NCBI GenBank assembly: GCA_019022495.1
Contig: JAFEKR010000056.1
Span: 1 to 64,000, forward strand
Origin: Epichloe hybrida
Taxonomy: Eukaryota; Ascomycota; Sordariomycetes; Hypocreales; Clavicipitaceae
Length of the DNA: 64,000 nucleotides
Reading direction: 5' to 3'
Positions 11,357 through 22,395 of this stretch are shown here, piece by piece. The notes under the pieces were generated by a model, which saw only the letters and a list, made by a program, of their open reading frames with translations, was not told where the DNA came from and searched no databases. Made by a program: the position numbers and the translations under genes. Every line of letters starts with the position of its first letter. The stretch's first letter is position 1.

Positions 11357-13024
11357 TTATTTGGCTGCCATTTCCTCCTTGATAAGATGTTGGAGCTCTT
11401 CTTGGTACTTAGCCTCCTCCCTCTGTTTGGCCTCGACAATTTGCCCAACTCCCTCCCGCCACACAGTTGAAACCCTCTTCAGGTCGTCATCGATCCCGTC
11501 ATGATAGGAGAACTTTGGGAGGATATGATCCTCAATAAGGAATAGCCAGAGATTAACAGATTGGATACATGTCCAGAACCACACTCCTTTGGATGTCCAT
11601 GAGTCTCGTATTATGCTCGTGATCTGGATATCATGTTCTTGCTGTACTTTCTCAAGCTCGTTGTCCATAGCACTCAAGAAAGCCTGTCGCTCATTGTCGA
11701 ATATGTCAAGATGTTCGCCTACGAGTTGTTCGGGGCTACGATTTGTAAGCCAAGTTGGCACTTCGAGCATTTCGATAGGAAGGGCGCATATCCATTCTAG
11801 GTCGATCAAACAGGTAATATTCCAATCGTCATCCACGAGGATATTACTTTGGTGTAAGTCCGTTAGCTGGAGAAAGAAAGGACCGTTTCGTGTATGCCGT
11901 AGAATAAAGTGGTGCGCTACAGCTCGAAGCAACGTCCGGAGAGCTATACGTTCGTATGCATCGTTTTCGCTTCGGACGGCGTGAGGATCATGGAGGAACT
12001 GATCATCAAAAAAAGACAGCATGTCGGTGAGGAAGCTGTCGGTGTTGTGGTATGTCTCGCTAGGCTGGATCGTTCGGGGGGTGCCGGCATTCTCGAATAT
12101 GATCGTCGTGCTGAGGAGAGGCCTGTTTGCAAGCGTGATTGTGGTATCGCTCGGGTTAAATCGGTAGCATCCAATGCGCGTTTGCGGCAGTCGGGTTAGC
12201 GATAGCATGATACGCGACAAACCCTCGTAAAGGCGAGCTCGTCTTTCAGCATCGTTTATATGCTGCTCCCATGTCATCGAAAGCATGTTGCCTACTTCAG
12301 GGCCGATGAACTCTAGAAGAACATACGGGGTGCCTATAGTCGGTGCTGATGTATTTCTGTTGTAGTTGGACAAAAGTGGCCGGCCCAGAATGCGGTGCAC
12401 CCACCTTCGAACAAGGCGAGCAACGCGTAAGAAGAATGGTGCTTGCGAGGTGTGGGTGAACTGGGTGCCATCGGAAAATCCAAAGGCATAAAGAGCAGGA
12501 ATTCGAACTTCGGGGCAGTGTTCTTGTATCCAAACGTAGGAAGCGACCTCGCATCGTATCTTCTCATCCATTGTCCCAGGGTACTGGGATTCAGCCAGCT
12601 TATGAGGCAATGGGCACCGGAAAACGAACCTGGACGTTGCGCGGCCGCCTACCATGGCCACGACCAGAACGCACATGTTGAAGCCACCCTGTCGCCAATA
12701 TTCGGTCGGGATCACTTCGAGGAAGTAGTTGCCGTCGTCCTTTGGCAAGTGTAAGTGACTTCGAACCACGGCGGCGATGTTGTCCCTTCGGTCCCACAGC
12801 CATTGGCGAAACTTCTCAGCGGTCCGTCGATAGCGTATGGCAAGAATGATGTTGCTTTCTTCTTCGCCGGCCGAAGCCATTGAAAGCCATCGGCCATGAT
12901 GGAAAAATCCCGGACCAGTTGTCGTAGGCGAGGACCGAGACTTGGGAGCTGGATCGGCTGATAACGAAGGGATGTGGCGAAAGTCGGAGCCCTTGTCTCC
13001 CTTACTCGATATCTGGAGATCCAT
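11357..13024 (-). CDS. Aminoglycoside phosphotransferase (APH)-family protein, 555 residues
   Basis: One long minus-strand frame. An ATG at 13228 would give 623 residues, but the ATG at 13024 (context GGCCATGG) is preferred, because the extra 68 residues look like translated leader sequence. Near residues 386-395 the motif TDLHQSNILVDDD matches the APH/choline-kinase catalytic loop (catalytic Asp about 389). LIDLEW at about 406-411 supplies the second metal-binding Asp. An N-lobe VLLEF hinge is also visible. Fungal genomes carry many such PF01636 proteins of unknown substrate; they transfer phosphate from ATP to small molecules or proteins. No signal peptide is seen. It lies 671 bp from the second APH gene on the same strand; the two proteins are not obvious recent duplicates. 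Confidence 0.8.
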   Translation of the reverse strand: MDLQISSKGDKGSDFRHIPSLSADPAPKSRSSPTTTGPGFFHHGRWLSMASAGEEESNIILAIRYRRTAEKFRQWLWDRRDNIAAVVRSHLHLPKDDGNYFLEVIPTEYWRQGGFNMCVLVVAMVGGRATSRFVFRCPLPHKLAESQYPGTMDEKIRCEVASYVWIQEHCPEVRIPALYAFGFSDGTQFTHTSQAPFFLRVARLVRRWVHRILGRPLLSNYNRNTSAPTIGTPYVLLEFIGPEVGNMLSMTWEQHINDAERRARLYEGLSRIMLSLTRLPQTRIGCYRFNPSDTTITLANRPLLSTTIIFENAGTPRTIQPSETYHNTDSFLTDMLSFFDDQFLHDPHAVRSENDAYERIALRTLLRAVAHHFILRHTRNGPFFLQLTDLHQSNILVDDDWNITCLIDLEWICALPIEMLEVPTWLTNRSPEQLVGEHLDIFDNERQAFLSAMDNELEKVQQEHDIQITSIIRDSWTSKGVWFWTCIQSVNLWLFLIEDHILPKFSYHDGIDDDLKRVSTVWREGVGQIVEAKQREEAKYQEELQHLIKEEMAAK

Positions 13025-13229
13025 GGCCGTAAACAGATGTGTAAAGTAGGTTAGACATGGTGCAGCGTTGTACGAGCGGGGGCGACATGAGTCCCCTTCC
13101 CCTTGAAATATGAATCGGAAGTGCCTGGAGGGTGCGGGTTGGAGCAAGATCTGGCGCGAATGTGCCACGCCCCACCTTACCAGGGGATAAATTATCGTAC
13201 AAGGGCACGTGACGTCGGAAAAGGACATC

Positions 13230-13695
13230 CCCTAGCAGGATGATGAATGAAGAGAAAAAAAAGATAGATTAAAGCTATCTTCTATTATCCAAATGGAAGA
13301 ATAAAAGCTTATTTTTTGTAGATAGAGTAGTTAAGTGAACATTCTGTACTTTTTCAAGTGCGTAAACGCGATTTCGCTACGTGTATCTTTAGCTTCCTTC
13401 TTGCGGGTGTGCGCGCATATTACTAGTCATAGACGATTATCCGCCACCGGGCAACAATAATGCACGCACAAATTAGTGGCCATTCAGGTGCGCCTATTTT
13501 TTTCGTGCAACATTATATTGTCCTACTAGGAACCAGAGAGGTAAAACGGCGGAGAGGCGAAACATATAACTTTGAGCACATTTTCTTCTCGTCAAGCAGA
13601 TGTCATCTCTCGATCCCGAAGTTAATTATCACAATATCACAACAAACGGCGCTCTCTGTTTCGCTAAATCTCAATGTTCAAGGCCAGAATGTAGC
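13230..13695. other. Intergenic, no supported gene
   Basis: This is the upstream region of the 555-residue APH gene and the downstream region of the next one. It contains A-rich and T-rich tracts (13250-13330) and one 80-codon open frame (13460-13702 plus) without a recognisable domain. No repeat family was identified. Confidence 0.4.
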
Positions 13696-14676
13696 TCAAT
13701 AGCCTAGTGCTCTAGTATACTGAATAAATCCATCCAGTGCTTTAGGTTCTTCTAAAAATCTCAGCATATATCCATGCCATTCCGACCCAATTTCGGCTGT
13801 GTATTCGGCCTTGCAGAACTCCCAGTAGTCAGGATACCATCCAGACTGTTCCCAGTCAATAAGTGCCACGATCGTAGACGGAGAGTCTGGGTTAACTATA
13901 ATATTGCTAGGATGGAGATCGGCATGGGTGAAGACGACTTGGGCGTCATCTGGAAGCATTTGACGATAGGGATCGGGGATCTCTTCTGGCCTCATTCCTG
14001 GCCAATGCTCTTCGATGCCTTGTCTGATCATTAACGAGAGCCAGTCATGGAAACCCTTGACAGAGGTGAAAGGGCCAGCTGGAGGCCTATTAGAATTGGT
14101 AATAGAGATATCGTAATAAGGGCTACGATCGATTCGGCCTTGCAACAATTAGTCCAAGTTCGACACGACATACATGTTAGCAGGTCACTTACCAAGAAAC
14201 TGGTCATTAGGGTCTTGAGACAGTGTCCGTAGATTCGAGACTACAGACTTCAATGTGTCCCAGAAACCCATCTTCTCATCCTCGGTCATAGATGGCCAAC
14301 GTTTCTCGGCGGTGACGCCTTTCACCATTTCCATATAAAGAAGCACGTAGCCATCCTCAGTGGACCAGCCGTAAATTTCCGGAACCGGTACTTCTGGAAG
14401 CAGTCGCCCAAGAGCCCAGAGGCATTGACCTTCAGAGACACTGACAGTTTCGTCCCGGCCAAACTTAACCACAAGGCCCAGAGACTCAAAAACCAAAGGT
14501 GGGGGGTTGGCTTTCTCACGATCTTCGGGGGGGTTTTGGACCGCACTTGTCGCTAGCACTTCCGATAGGCTGGGGAGCGGGTGTCCATTATTTCTAGAGA
14601 AGAAAGCAGAGTATTGAAAGACCACAGTTGCCTCTGAGGGAAGAAAAGCCACAGAAACGGTCGGACTTGGTGCCAT
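13696..14676 (-). CDS. Aminoglycoside phosphotransferase-family protein, 308 residues
   Basis: Two exons, 14193-14676 and 13696-14138, are separated by a 54-nt intron (14139-14192, GTAAGT with CTAAC). They join in phase within ...DQFLG/RIDRSPYYD, a junction where this fungal family often has its intron. The catalytic loop FTHADLHPSNIIV and the metal-binding LIDWEQSGWYPDYWE are perfect matches to the PF01636 pattern; the N-lobe contains VVKFG and the hinge VLLYMEMVKG. The start ATG at 14676 has a good context. Length is normal for the family and no defect is seen, so this is probably a functional small-molecule or protein kinase of unknown substrate. A RIP-altered miniature transposon sits in its upstream region. 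Confidence 0.85.
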
Positions 14677-14762
14677 TCTTACGTTTTGAATTCGGTATCC
14701 GGATGGAACATTAGTTGTAGCGTGAGCGGGCTTTGGTGTTAAGATCAGGGATCCCCTAATTA

Positions 14763-15042
14763 CAATACACCCCCTGAATTATTTTACAAATCTGCATGAC
14801 ATGGGTAAATAAGCTAATTAGATGTTAGATCGGAAGAAAGGTAATAGAGAATAGGATTAATAGATACCTCAATTTATTAGTAATTTATACTTGAGATAAT
14901 ATTTTTTATAGTATTTAATCCCTTATCTATTTTCCTTATAGTTCTCTATAATAATAGAGGGGTGTGTAGCTAATTGCAGCTGTTAGCGAGGGACGAATAA
15001 CCGAGGTATGTAGATTTGTAAAACAATTCAGGGGTTGTATTG
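14763..15042. mobile_element. TIR miniature element (MITE), TA target duplication
   Basis: A 280-bp AT-rich element with near-perfect 35-bp terminal inverted repeats: the left end begins CAATACACCCCCTGAATTAT and the right end is its complement, ending GGGGTTGTATTG. It is flanked by TA on both sides (14761-14762 and 15043-15044), as for Tc1/mariner/pogo-type DNA transposons. The interior has no coding capacity. It lies 87 bp upstream of the APH gene start at 14676. Confidence 0.85.
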
Positions 15043-15228
15043 TATGCAGCCTGAGCTCACTGTACATTAGTCAGCGCTGTACGTAATCCTCTCCCTTCCC
15101 TCGCCTCATGGTCTGATCCATTACATCAAGGTTAACTAGACTAGCGCCATTCGAACATGCCTTCAATTACTAAATTGTTGCAGTGAGTATCGCCTACGAA
15201 AGCGACCCGGATTCACGCTCGCATCGGA

Positions 15229-16011
15229 ATGACGTTTTCCGAATCCAAGATAGATGTGCCAGATCACATACGGCACAATGAGACAGTCGGCGCTGGCCTT
15301 TCGTCTTGGGTTCATCGGCTCGACGCTGTAGCCAAATGTTACAGTTCTACTGAAAAGACCGCGAGAGCCAGGGAAATTGCTGTTTACGAACGTCTCGGGT
15401 CTGTCGCCCGTTGGCATGAGGGAATAATGCGCTTTTACGGCATCTTAGACGAACAATGTGTGGTCCTCCAATTTGCGCATAATGGCTCTATCAGACAATA
15501 CTTAAGCCAAGCCTCGAGATTCCAGCGTGTTTCTCTTTCGAAGAAACTTCTCTGGGCAGAGCAAGCCACGAGCGCAATTGCTTTTCTCCACTCAAAGAAC
15601 GTGTTTCATTGCGACATTTCTTGCAATAACATATTTCTTGACGAAAATTTAAACGCTAAAGTTGGCGACTTTGCTGGATCATCTATCGATGGAGCGGAGT
15701 GTTTAAGCTGGTACGAAACAAGCCATTCTCACCCTGACATGATGGATCCATCGCCAAAGACCGAAGTATTTGCTCTTGGTTCTACTTTCTATGAGATGCT
15801 TCTAGGAAAACCGCCTTTCCAAGGTTTAAGTGAACTGGCGATTCAGGAGTCTTTTAAGGATGGACGTTACCCAAGCCTAGAACCACTTCCTGCACTTCAG
15901 AGTATTATCGCCAATTGCTGGGGTCAACAATACGAAACTGTTGATGAACTATCTCACGACTTGAGGGAAAACGGTAATTTGTCCCACTGTCTATTTTCAC
16001 TACCAAACTAA
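15229..16011 (+). CDS. Protein kinase-like protein, 260 residues
   Basis: A single frame from the ATG at 15229. It is a compact kinase domain of the type expanded in fungi: AVAKCYSS carries the N-lobe lysine, and VVLQFAHNGSIRQYL is the hinge. The catalytic loop is FHCDISCNNIFLD (HRD changed to HCD, Asp kept). The metal loop is VGDFAGSSIDG (DFG changed to DFA), and VFALGSTFYEMLLGKPPF corresponds to subdomain IX. The glycine loop is poorly conserved (GAGLSSWV). The retained Lys and both Asp residues allow activity, but the altered HRD and DFG motifs make a pseudokinase possible. The domain begins almost at the N-terminus, so an unrecognised upstream exon is possible. Convergent with the Cys/His-rich gene at 16014-16403. 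Confidence 0.75.
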   Translation: MTFSESKIDVPDHIRHNETVGAGLSSWVHRLDAVAKCYSSTEKTARAREIAVYERLGSVARWHEGIMRFYGILDEQCVVLQFAHNGSIRQYLSQASRFQRVSLSKKLLWAEQATSAIAFLHSKNVFHCDISCNNIFLDENLNAKVGDFAGSSIDGAECLSWYETSHSHPDMMDPSPKTEVFALGSTFYEMLLGKPPFQGLSELAIQESFKDGRYPSLEPLPALQSIIANCWGQQYETVDELSHDLRENGNLSHCLFSLPN

Positions 16012-16013
16012 TG

Positions 16014-16403
16014 CTAGCTAGTGCGATTTGCGGGCACGTTCCCTTCAAAGAGGGACAAACTGGCCCTCCCCATCACTCTTTTGACGCTCATAACAGTTAT
16101 ACCTATGATGTGGTGGCTCAGGCCTGCTAGTTTATTAAGACGAAGTTGACATGCGTTCTGATTCCATAGGCCTGAACATACCTGTGGAAGAGGGGGTGGG
16201 CACATCGGACAACCACCTGGGCGCCTCGTGGATCCCAGTCGGATGGGGTTTCCAGTTCCATCTGTCTCCGGTATCGCATTTGGACAAAAGTGCCCCTGTC
16301 TCTTTGCTTTGTCGCATTCCTTCCAATTGCGATGTGTATACATATGCTGTCCGGGTTTTTTGCATTTCATATGATAGTATTTTTGGTCGAGATATTTGCA
16401 CAT
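16014..16403 (-). CDS. Small Cys/His-rich protein, possible zinc-binding
   Basis: A 129-codon frame from the ATG at 16403. The N-terminal half carries spaced Cys and His residues (CKYLDQKYYHMKC, then HMYTHRNWKEC, HFCPNA and GGCPMC), resembling small fungal proteins that probably bind zinc. The last 50 residues look less protein-like, so the true gene may end near the CPMC motif or use an intron there. No signal peptide is seen. The stop lies 2 bp from the end of the convergent kinase-like gene, so the 3' ends must overlap in transcripts. Function unknown. Confidence 0.5.
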   Translation of the reverse strand: MCKYLDQKYYHMKCKKPGQHMYTHRNWKECDKAKRQGHFCPNAIPETDGTGNPIRLGSTRRPGGCPMCPPPLPQVCSGLWNQNACQLRLNKLAGLSHHIIGITVMSVKRVMGRASLSLFEGNVPANRTS

Positions 16404-17823
16404 TATGCAGTTTCGGTTAAGGCAGGGGAAAGCGCAATCAACATAGAGCTCTTAGGCTTGAAGATACGGAGAGGCCTTGCACTCTGCCCTATTTATGGAA
16501 GGAAGGTTACTGGAATCCTTTACCGGTAAATGATCAGCCTGCAGTTGCGACCCTGACACGTCGAGCTTGCGAATGCAGAACCAAGCACATTCATCCCTTC
16601 GAGTGCGCTATAATAGGAGCAAGCAGGTCGTAGGTCCCGCAGCACGTAAAGTAGCCCTCCATCGCGAGCAGGACTGTACATACGCGTACCTAGCTAGCGA
16701 CCCTGTCCGTAACCTGCTTGCTCTCTTACCACACTCGCAGAGGTAGCTGTTGATCGAGTCTTGCGTAGGCAATGTTCTGATAAACGACGGAATTGCAGCA
16801 ACCTTGTGTGTCCGCAAGTCCATTGTGGCGAGGGCTCACAGATCAATGCTAACAGGAATTGGATAGTGCGATTGATCCCTCCAGGGTATGATATCAGGGA
16901 CAAAAACCCACGAAACCAAGTTACCTTCTAGACAGACTTCGCAGTGTGATTAATATGCCGTGCCGCCTGCACTAGCAAATCGTAATCCCGCTTATTTTCC
17001 TCTACGTAGTACTTCGTGTGTACCGCCTGCATGAGCCCTGCAATCCAAACAACTCTTGCATATGCATGTGCTAGAGAAAGTTGCCTCAAAAATCCCACCC
17101 CGATTGCAAAACCTTCCCCGCTCGCAAAAAATCACGCATTTCCTTGGGAGTAAATATGACAGACAACACGGATTAGCGAACGATTCTTGATTCTGATGTC
17201 ATCTTCCAGAAGTACCTCACATTGGAGTGGCAACGGCATAGTACTCCCAAGGGGTTCTTAGAAGCCTGGGCAATCGCCCGTTCTGCGCCGGTGAATGACA
17301 CCCGAAGCATCTTTCTTGATTCGGGGTTCCAAGTATGGATATACGAAGCGGAGTGCCGGAATAGGCATGCCATGCCAAAAGTCACCACGCCGTCGTGGAC
17401 ACCCCCGCGTCACCGGATTTGTAGGGGAGGTTGGTCAAATGGGCACCTTGAGTTCTTGCAAAAGTCCTTCTTTTCACCCTAATTACACGCCACAGGCAAT
17501 GATCAACGGAGCGTCAGGTGGGGCGAGATATATGGCGCTTAATTACTCCAAGAAGACATGGAGTTGGCCAAGGGGGCAGAAGACGAGCCCAAGCATGGAG
17601 GCTTACTATATAGGCAGCCTTGCCAACGACTTTGGGGTATGTTAGTATGTCTACCAGATAGTGCTAGCACAATATCGTTTCATGAAACCGGTTTTAGGAA
17701 ACTTAGTCACACCCTAGTTTCAGTTTTATAGCGTGTGTATACAGCACTAATCGTTGTATTAGTAGCTAAATGCTATGACTACCATAGCGCGCCACTCCTG
17801 TTATCAAACAACGTTTTGCTTCC
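16404..17823. other. Long intergenic stretch, no supported gene
   Basis: The stretch is GC-balanced with several short open frames on both strands (for example 17295-17645 plus), but none has a recognisable domain or a coherent exon structure. A TATATAG motif occurs near 17608, but no downstream gene follows it. Decayed genes are possible; nothing firm is seen. Confidence 0.4.
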
Positions 17824-20352
17824 TTACTGACCCTCTAGCTGTCTTGACGCGATGACCGTTTGTTCATTTTGCAAATGTCTTTGAAAAAAAGCATCTTGCT
17901 TTTGCTGGACAAATAGCATCTCGTCAACGTAGTGCGTGCCACCTGGCACAAAGACCATATCAAAATCTTTGTCGGCTTTGATGAGGGTGTCCGCCAAGCG
18001 CAGCGTCGACGCTGGATCAACGTTGCTATCAAGCTCACCCACCACTAGCATCAACGCACCGCCTAATTTGTGCGCATGCGTTATGTTGGACGATTCCTCA
18101 TAGCTGGCGTCGACGGGATAGCCCATCCACATTTCGTTCCACTGCAGTCTTCCCATACAGTTGTCGTGACACCCCGACAAGGCCACTGCAGCCTTGTAGA
18201 AATCGCTATGATGGATCACAGCCGCGGCTGCGTTCTGGCCTCCAGATGAGCTTCCGTAACAGCCTATGCGAGAGAGATCCATCCAAGGTCTTGATTCAGC
18301 AGCGGCACGAATCCATGCAATGCGATCAGCAAAACCGCCATCCTTCAAGTTCTTATAACAAACGTCATGAAAGGCTTTGGAACGCCAATTCGTCCCCATA
18401 CCGTCGGCACATACCACAATGAAACCTTGATTGGCGATTCGACGAAGGCTGCTGAGATCTTTGAAAGCTTTGGGGGTGCAAAATCCTTGTGGTCCTGCGT
18501 AGATATATTCGATGACAGGATACTTTTGAGAGTCATCGAAGTTGTTTGGACGAATGATGATTCCATAGATGTTAGTTTTCCCGTCACGACCCACTGTCAC
18601 AAACCTCTCTGGTCTTGTCCACTTTCGTTCCAATTCAGAATCGAGAGATTCCGACTGTAGAAAGACGACCTCTCTGCCTGTTAGTGCTTCGCGAACCGAA
18701 GATTGAGGTATGCGGTCAACCCTCGACCAGCTGTCGATGATGAATCACTTATTCGGACCCCATTTCCAAGTATGAGTACCGTCTCCCATCGTTACGATCC
18801 GTAGATCAGACCCATCGAAAGCAACGCATGCAAGCTGAGCGTGGTAAGGGTCTTGTTCTGACACCATTCCGAGGCCCTTGAACCAGATCCGACGTTTCTC
18901 CACGTCAATATGCTCAACGGAACGCATAACCCAAGAACCTTTAGTAACCTGGTTTTTCAAAGTGCCATCATCGAGATTGAACAGGTAAAGATGGTTCCAA
19001 CCGTCTCGTTCACTTGCCCAAAGAAGCTCCTTTGTTGAGGACAAAAGCTTATAGTATAGCTTTTGGTTGTAATCAACGAACGTTTTGCTTTGCTCCTGGA
19101 CTAATGCTGAAACGACGCCATCGATCCTTATTTCCAAGAGCTTTAAGCGTTGGTGGCCGCGCTCGTTAAATATGAAACGATACTTTTGACTGTCATCAGA
19201 CCAACCGATGTCAGTGAGATCATATGCGTTCTGGAATAACTCGTCGTCCACGAAAACCTCTTGATCGTTGGTAAGGTTAAAAAGACGGGGTCTCTTGTAT
19301 TCCACCTTGTCACCGGCCCTAAGATAATGCTCCGTGATGAGTTCCGGTGGGAATTGATGGCTTGGACACGATTTTATAAAGAATGCAAGACTGTTGGCTG
19401 GCGGCTTGCACTGAAAAGCTACTGCATGGTTGCCACTTGGTGACAGATAGACATCTTTGAAAGCGTTGTCTGCGACACCGTCGTGGGTGATTTGTTTTTC
19501 GGTTCCACTGAAGCTTCGAGCCCACACGTTGAAGTCCTGTAAAAACAGCTCGGAGCACGTGCCAGATTCATTTTCACCCGCCGTAGCGACTGACTTCTCG
19601 GTCTTCTGATCACTATCCCAGAGAAGTGTAAGACCAGGTGGTATTTCTTCGACAATCGCGATGCCACGCTGGTGTTTGAACTCGCATACCACACTTTTAC
19701 CAGAGATAGGATCTGTTAAACGCCACTTGTGGCCAATGTAGGAGGTCACGGTTTTGCTCTCGCCCGGTTGTACTCCCCCACATATTTGAGGAATTCCATC
19801 GTTGCTAATCCAGTAGTATTCGATACGATCAGCGGTGTGGTTAGTCAATATGGTCGTTGCTTGCTGTCGAGACCACGGTGAGGCAGCCTCTTCGCAGCCA
19901 AGATCGAATTTCCCTTGGTCAAAGTGACCTGGCCACTCTTCTAATCCAGCATCCTGCGAGTACTGCCAAGTCTTGCCGTCGTATTGAAAGCGAACCCAGG
20001 CAGCGTCCGCATCCAAATTGATCCACCAAAAGGGAAGCTCAAAGGGCCTGAGTTGTTCTTTGATCCGTTTGCTGAGTTCGCGAGCGAGCCCATCATGGTT
20101 AAATGCGGGAGTACAAAGTCCTTTTTCGCAATTGACCAGAATGAACTGAAATTTCTCTGAATCCACTTCGCGTCTGTACCAGAAGACGCTATCACTACCC
20201 GGAAGCCATCGTGGGCATACTAGAGTCCTTCTAGTGAAGTATTTCTCGAAACCTTGGCGGCTAGATTCCATTTTCGTGGAGCTTGTTTGTTCTCGAAAAT
20301 AGCGATGAGGGGCAGGGGATTTCGTGAATCGAGACAGATGACGTACTGTCAT
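17824..20352 (-). pseudogene. S9 prolyl-oligopeptidase/DPP IV-like peptidase, one in-frame stop
   Basis: One continuous minus-strand frame of 842 codons (from the ATG at 20352, or 815 from 20271), interrupted only by TGA at 18745-18747. Before the stop lie a beta-propeller-like N-domain, rich in repeated WASERDGWNHLYLFNLDDGT-type blades, and KW.PNK. After it the frame reads on with FIIDSWSRVDRIPQ, a conserved DPP IV segment, then the hydrolase domain. That domain keeps the nucleophile motif GSSSGG (Ser codon about 18247), the Asp in GELDSNVD and the His in GGTHYVDE, so the catalytic triad is intact. The family removes dipeptides or cleaves after proline. No signal peptide is seen, suggesting an intracellular form. 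Because the stop removes the whole catalytic domain, the gene is probably dead unless the stop is an assembly error. Confidence 0.8.
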
Positions 20353-21062
20353 ACGTACACGTACAAAGGTGAGAAGAGAGCGGTGAAATGGTCTCCGAGT
20401 CGAGAGTTCAGGGGCAAGATCGCTTGTGATAAGAGGAGCACGACTCTCCGCTTGCTTGGCGTCTTCCTAATCCGTAGTTGAATCTAAACCTTGTATGTGC
20501 TGCTCCCGCAACAAACGTACTGTGACCCTGACTCGAATTTTGCGGGATTAACAACCAGATTACATGGGCTGAGTCCTTGCTGAAGCGGCCAGGGGCTTTG
20601 CTTCCTACCTCATTTGCCACTACGACATGCAGTAAATAGCTGTACATGGACGTTTTCACGAGCATTTGTTGGCGCTTGGCATTGGAAAGTTGCACTGAAG
20701 TTGCTGGAGCATAACAGACGAGTGTGAACAGACGAGTACATATAAAAACATGCCAGAGTACGTCCCTCCTCACGCTATAACCCACTAGCCTCTTTAATCC
20801 CAGGATGCCAACAGCTTAGAGCATCTTCGGACTAGAGGCAGGGTGACATAATGCGGGGTAAGACCGTATAAGCATGGCCCTGCTAACTTGGCCCGTGTCC
20901 TTATGTTCCGCAGATGGCCAAGCCGGCTTGCCACTTCTGGAGCTGTCGGCGTGGGTGATGCTCACGATACATGTAACGTGAGTGACAAGTGGCAGAGGTT
21001 ATCAGAAACGCAATGCGATCATTCAAATCGGATCTTGACCTCTTTTGCAGGTAGATGTACAT
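20353..21062. other. Intergenic, no supported gene
   Basis: This is the upstream region of the S9 peptidase and the downstream region of the lipase remnant. A 125-codon open frame (20408-20785 minus) has no recognisable domain and is not called. Confidence 0.4.
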
Positions 21063-21456
21063 TTAGGACATGCCCTTAACACTTCCATAGTAATCACCGT
21101 GGTCCGCTTTACTTGATTGGATGTAAGAGAGACCGAATTTGTAACCTCCTCTATTAGACTTGCCGCAAACTCGGACACGTTTTGTCTGAGGAAATCCTTC
21201 CCGGAGCCAGTATTCTTGATATGTCGGGAAGTACTTCCGACTCGGCGACAGACGTGGGACTGGATCCTTCTTGCTCGTGACACGGGCAGTGAGTCCAGGT
21301 TGTTTGGTGATGAAATCTGACGGCTCTTTATTGCCCACCATTGGAGCCCCATACGAATAGATATCGCAGGCGATGTTGTTCTTGCGTAGATACGCACCGG
21401 CGATAGTTGCCACGGCGCCTCCTAGATTCGCACCTGAATTGTGAGTATGTCACACT
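21063..21456 (-). pseudogene. Class-3 lipase, 3' part of split gene
   Basis: The exon 21063-21433 encodes the C-terminal half of a lipase_3 (triacylglycerol lipase/feruloyl-esterase-like) protein. It reads GANLGGAVATIAGAYLRK, then DIYSYGAPMVGN, VTSKKDPVPRLSP with the catalytic Asp, and ADHGDYYG with the catalytic His. The nucleophile elbow should be G-x-S-x-G but reads G-A-N-L-G: the serine codon is AAT, a single G-to-A change from AGT. An acceptor site (TTCAG, ending at 21434) precedes this exon; the intron's start is at 21469, where a LINE has inserted. The upstream exon lies 18.6 kb away at 40107. The gene is dead both by interruption and by loss of the serine. Confidence 0.75.
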
Positions 21457-21469
21457 CCAAGCACGCACC
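21457..21469. repeat. Left target-site duplication of LINE
   Basis: The 13-bp CCAAGCACGCACC is repeated at 40095-40107. On the minus strand it contains the lipase intron donor (G/GTGCGT), so the insertion duplicated a 5' splice site. Confidence 0.8.
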
Positions 21470-22395
21470 CACAACTTGGCCATGAGAATGATAGGGGGCA
21501 AACTCCTCAGATTCATAGCCAGCCTACTCTCTAACAGATCAACCGCCCTTAAACTCCCTAACCACAAAGGCCGCCTTCTACTCACACAGATTAGCATCCT
21601 ATAGGGCTTACTAATATCTCCCCTAATCTTCCTATTCTTTAACATAACCCTTATAGAATAACTAGAAGAAGTTAAACTAGTAGTAGTATAGATTAATGAC
21701 ACTAATATCCTAGTTAAAGAAAGTAAGGAGGAAATACATAGAGCACTTACTAAAGCCCTAGAAATCTATGATAAATAGGCCTAGACTTATAAGGTAGTCT
21801 TTAACCCTATGAAATTCTAACTAATTTACTTCCTAAAGCTAGGAAAGAAAGCACCCCCCCCTATAAACCTAATTTACTATAGGGACTAGGAAATTAAACT
21901 ATTAGAGAAGTATAAGATCCTAGGTATTACCCTAGACCCTAAGCTTAACTTTAAAGCCTATATTTAATAAGCTAAAGGTATAGCACTCTATAAGCTATAC
22001 TAACTTAAGTCCCTAGGAAACTTAAACTAAGGTATTAGTACTAAACACATCCGCCTAGCATATAAAGTAATTATACTCCTAACCTTCCTTATAGCTTACT
22101 TAGTATAGTATAGGCTATACCTTAAAAATAGCCTAGTAGTTATAGCACTATAATAGATCTAGAAATAGGCTATAGCCTATATTACTAGATATTAGAAGAT
22201 AACTAGCAGAGAGGCCTTAAATATAAAACTACATATGCTACTAGTAAAGGAAGTAATCCTATCCTAAATAATTTAAATAATTATTAAGCTAGTAGTTAAG
22301 CTAATAATAAGAGACTTACTAGTATTATATAGCTTTGCATATACCCTAAAGAGCCTGCTAGCGTGGGCTAAACACTAGATTATTAGTAACCTTAG

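Noticed and set aside
17295..17645. 116-codon plus-strand open frame
   Set aside because: Begins with low-complexity basic sequence, overlaps other frames, and shows no domain or conserved motif.
18745..18747. TGA as programmed read-through or selenocysteine codon in the S9 gene
   Set aside because: The context is TGA-T, not the TGA-CTA read-through motif, and filamentous fungi generally lack selenoprotein machinery. A nonsense mutation is simpler.
20408..20785. 125-codon minus-strand open frame upstream of the S9 gene
   Set aside because: No domain, composition unlike neighbouring proteins, and lies in the presumed promoter of the peptidase gene.
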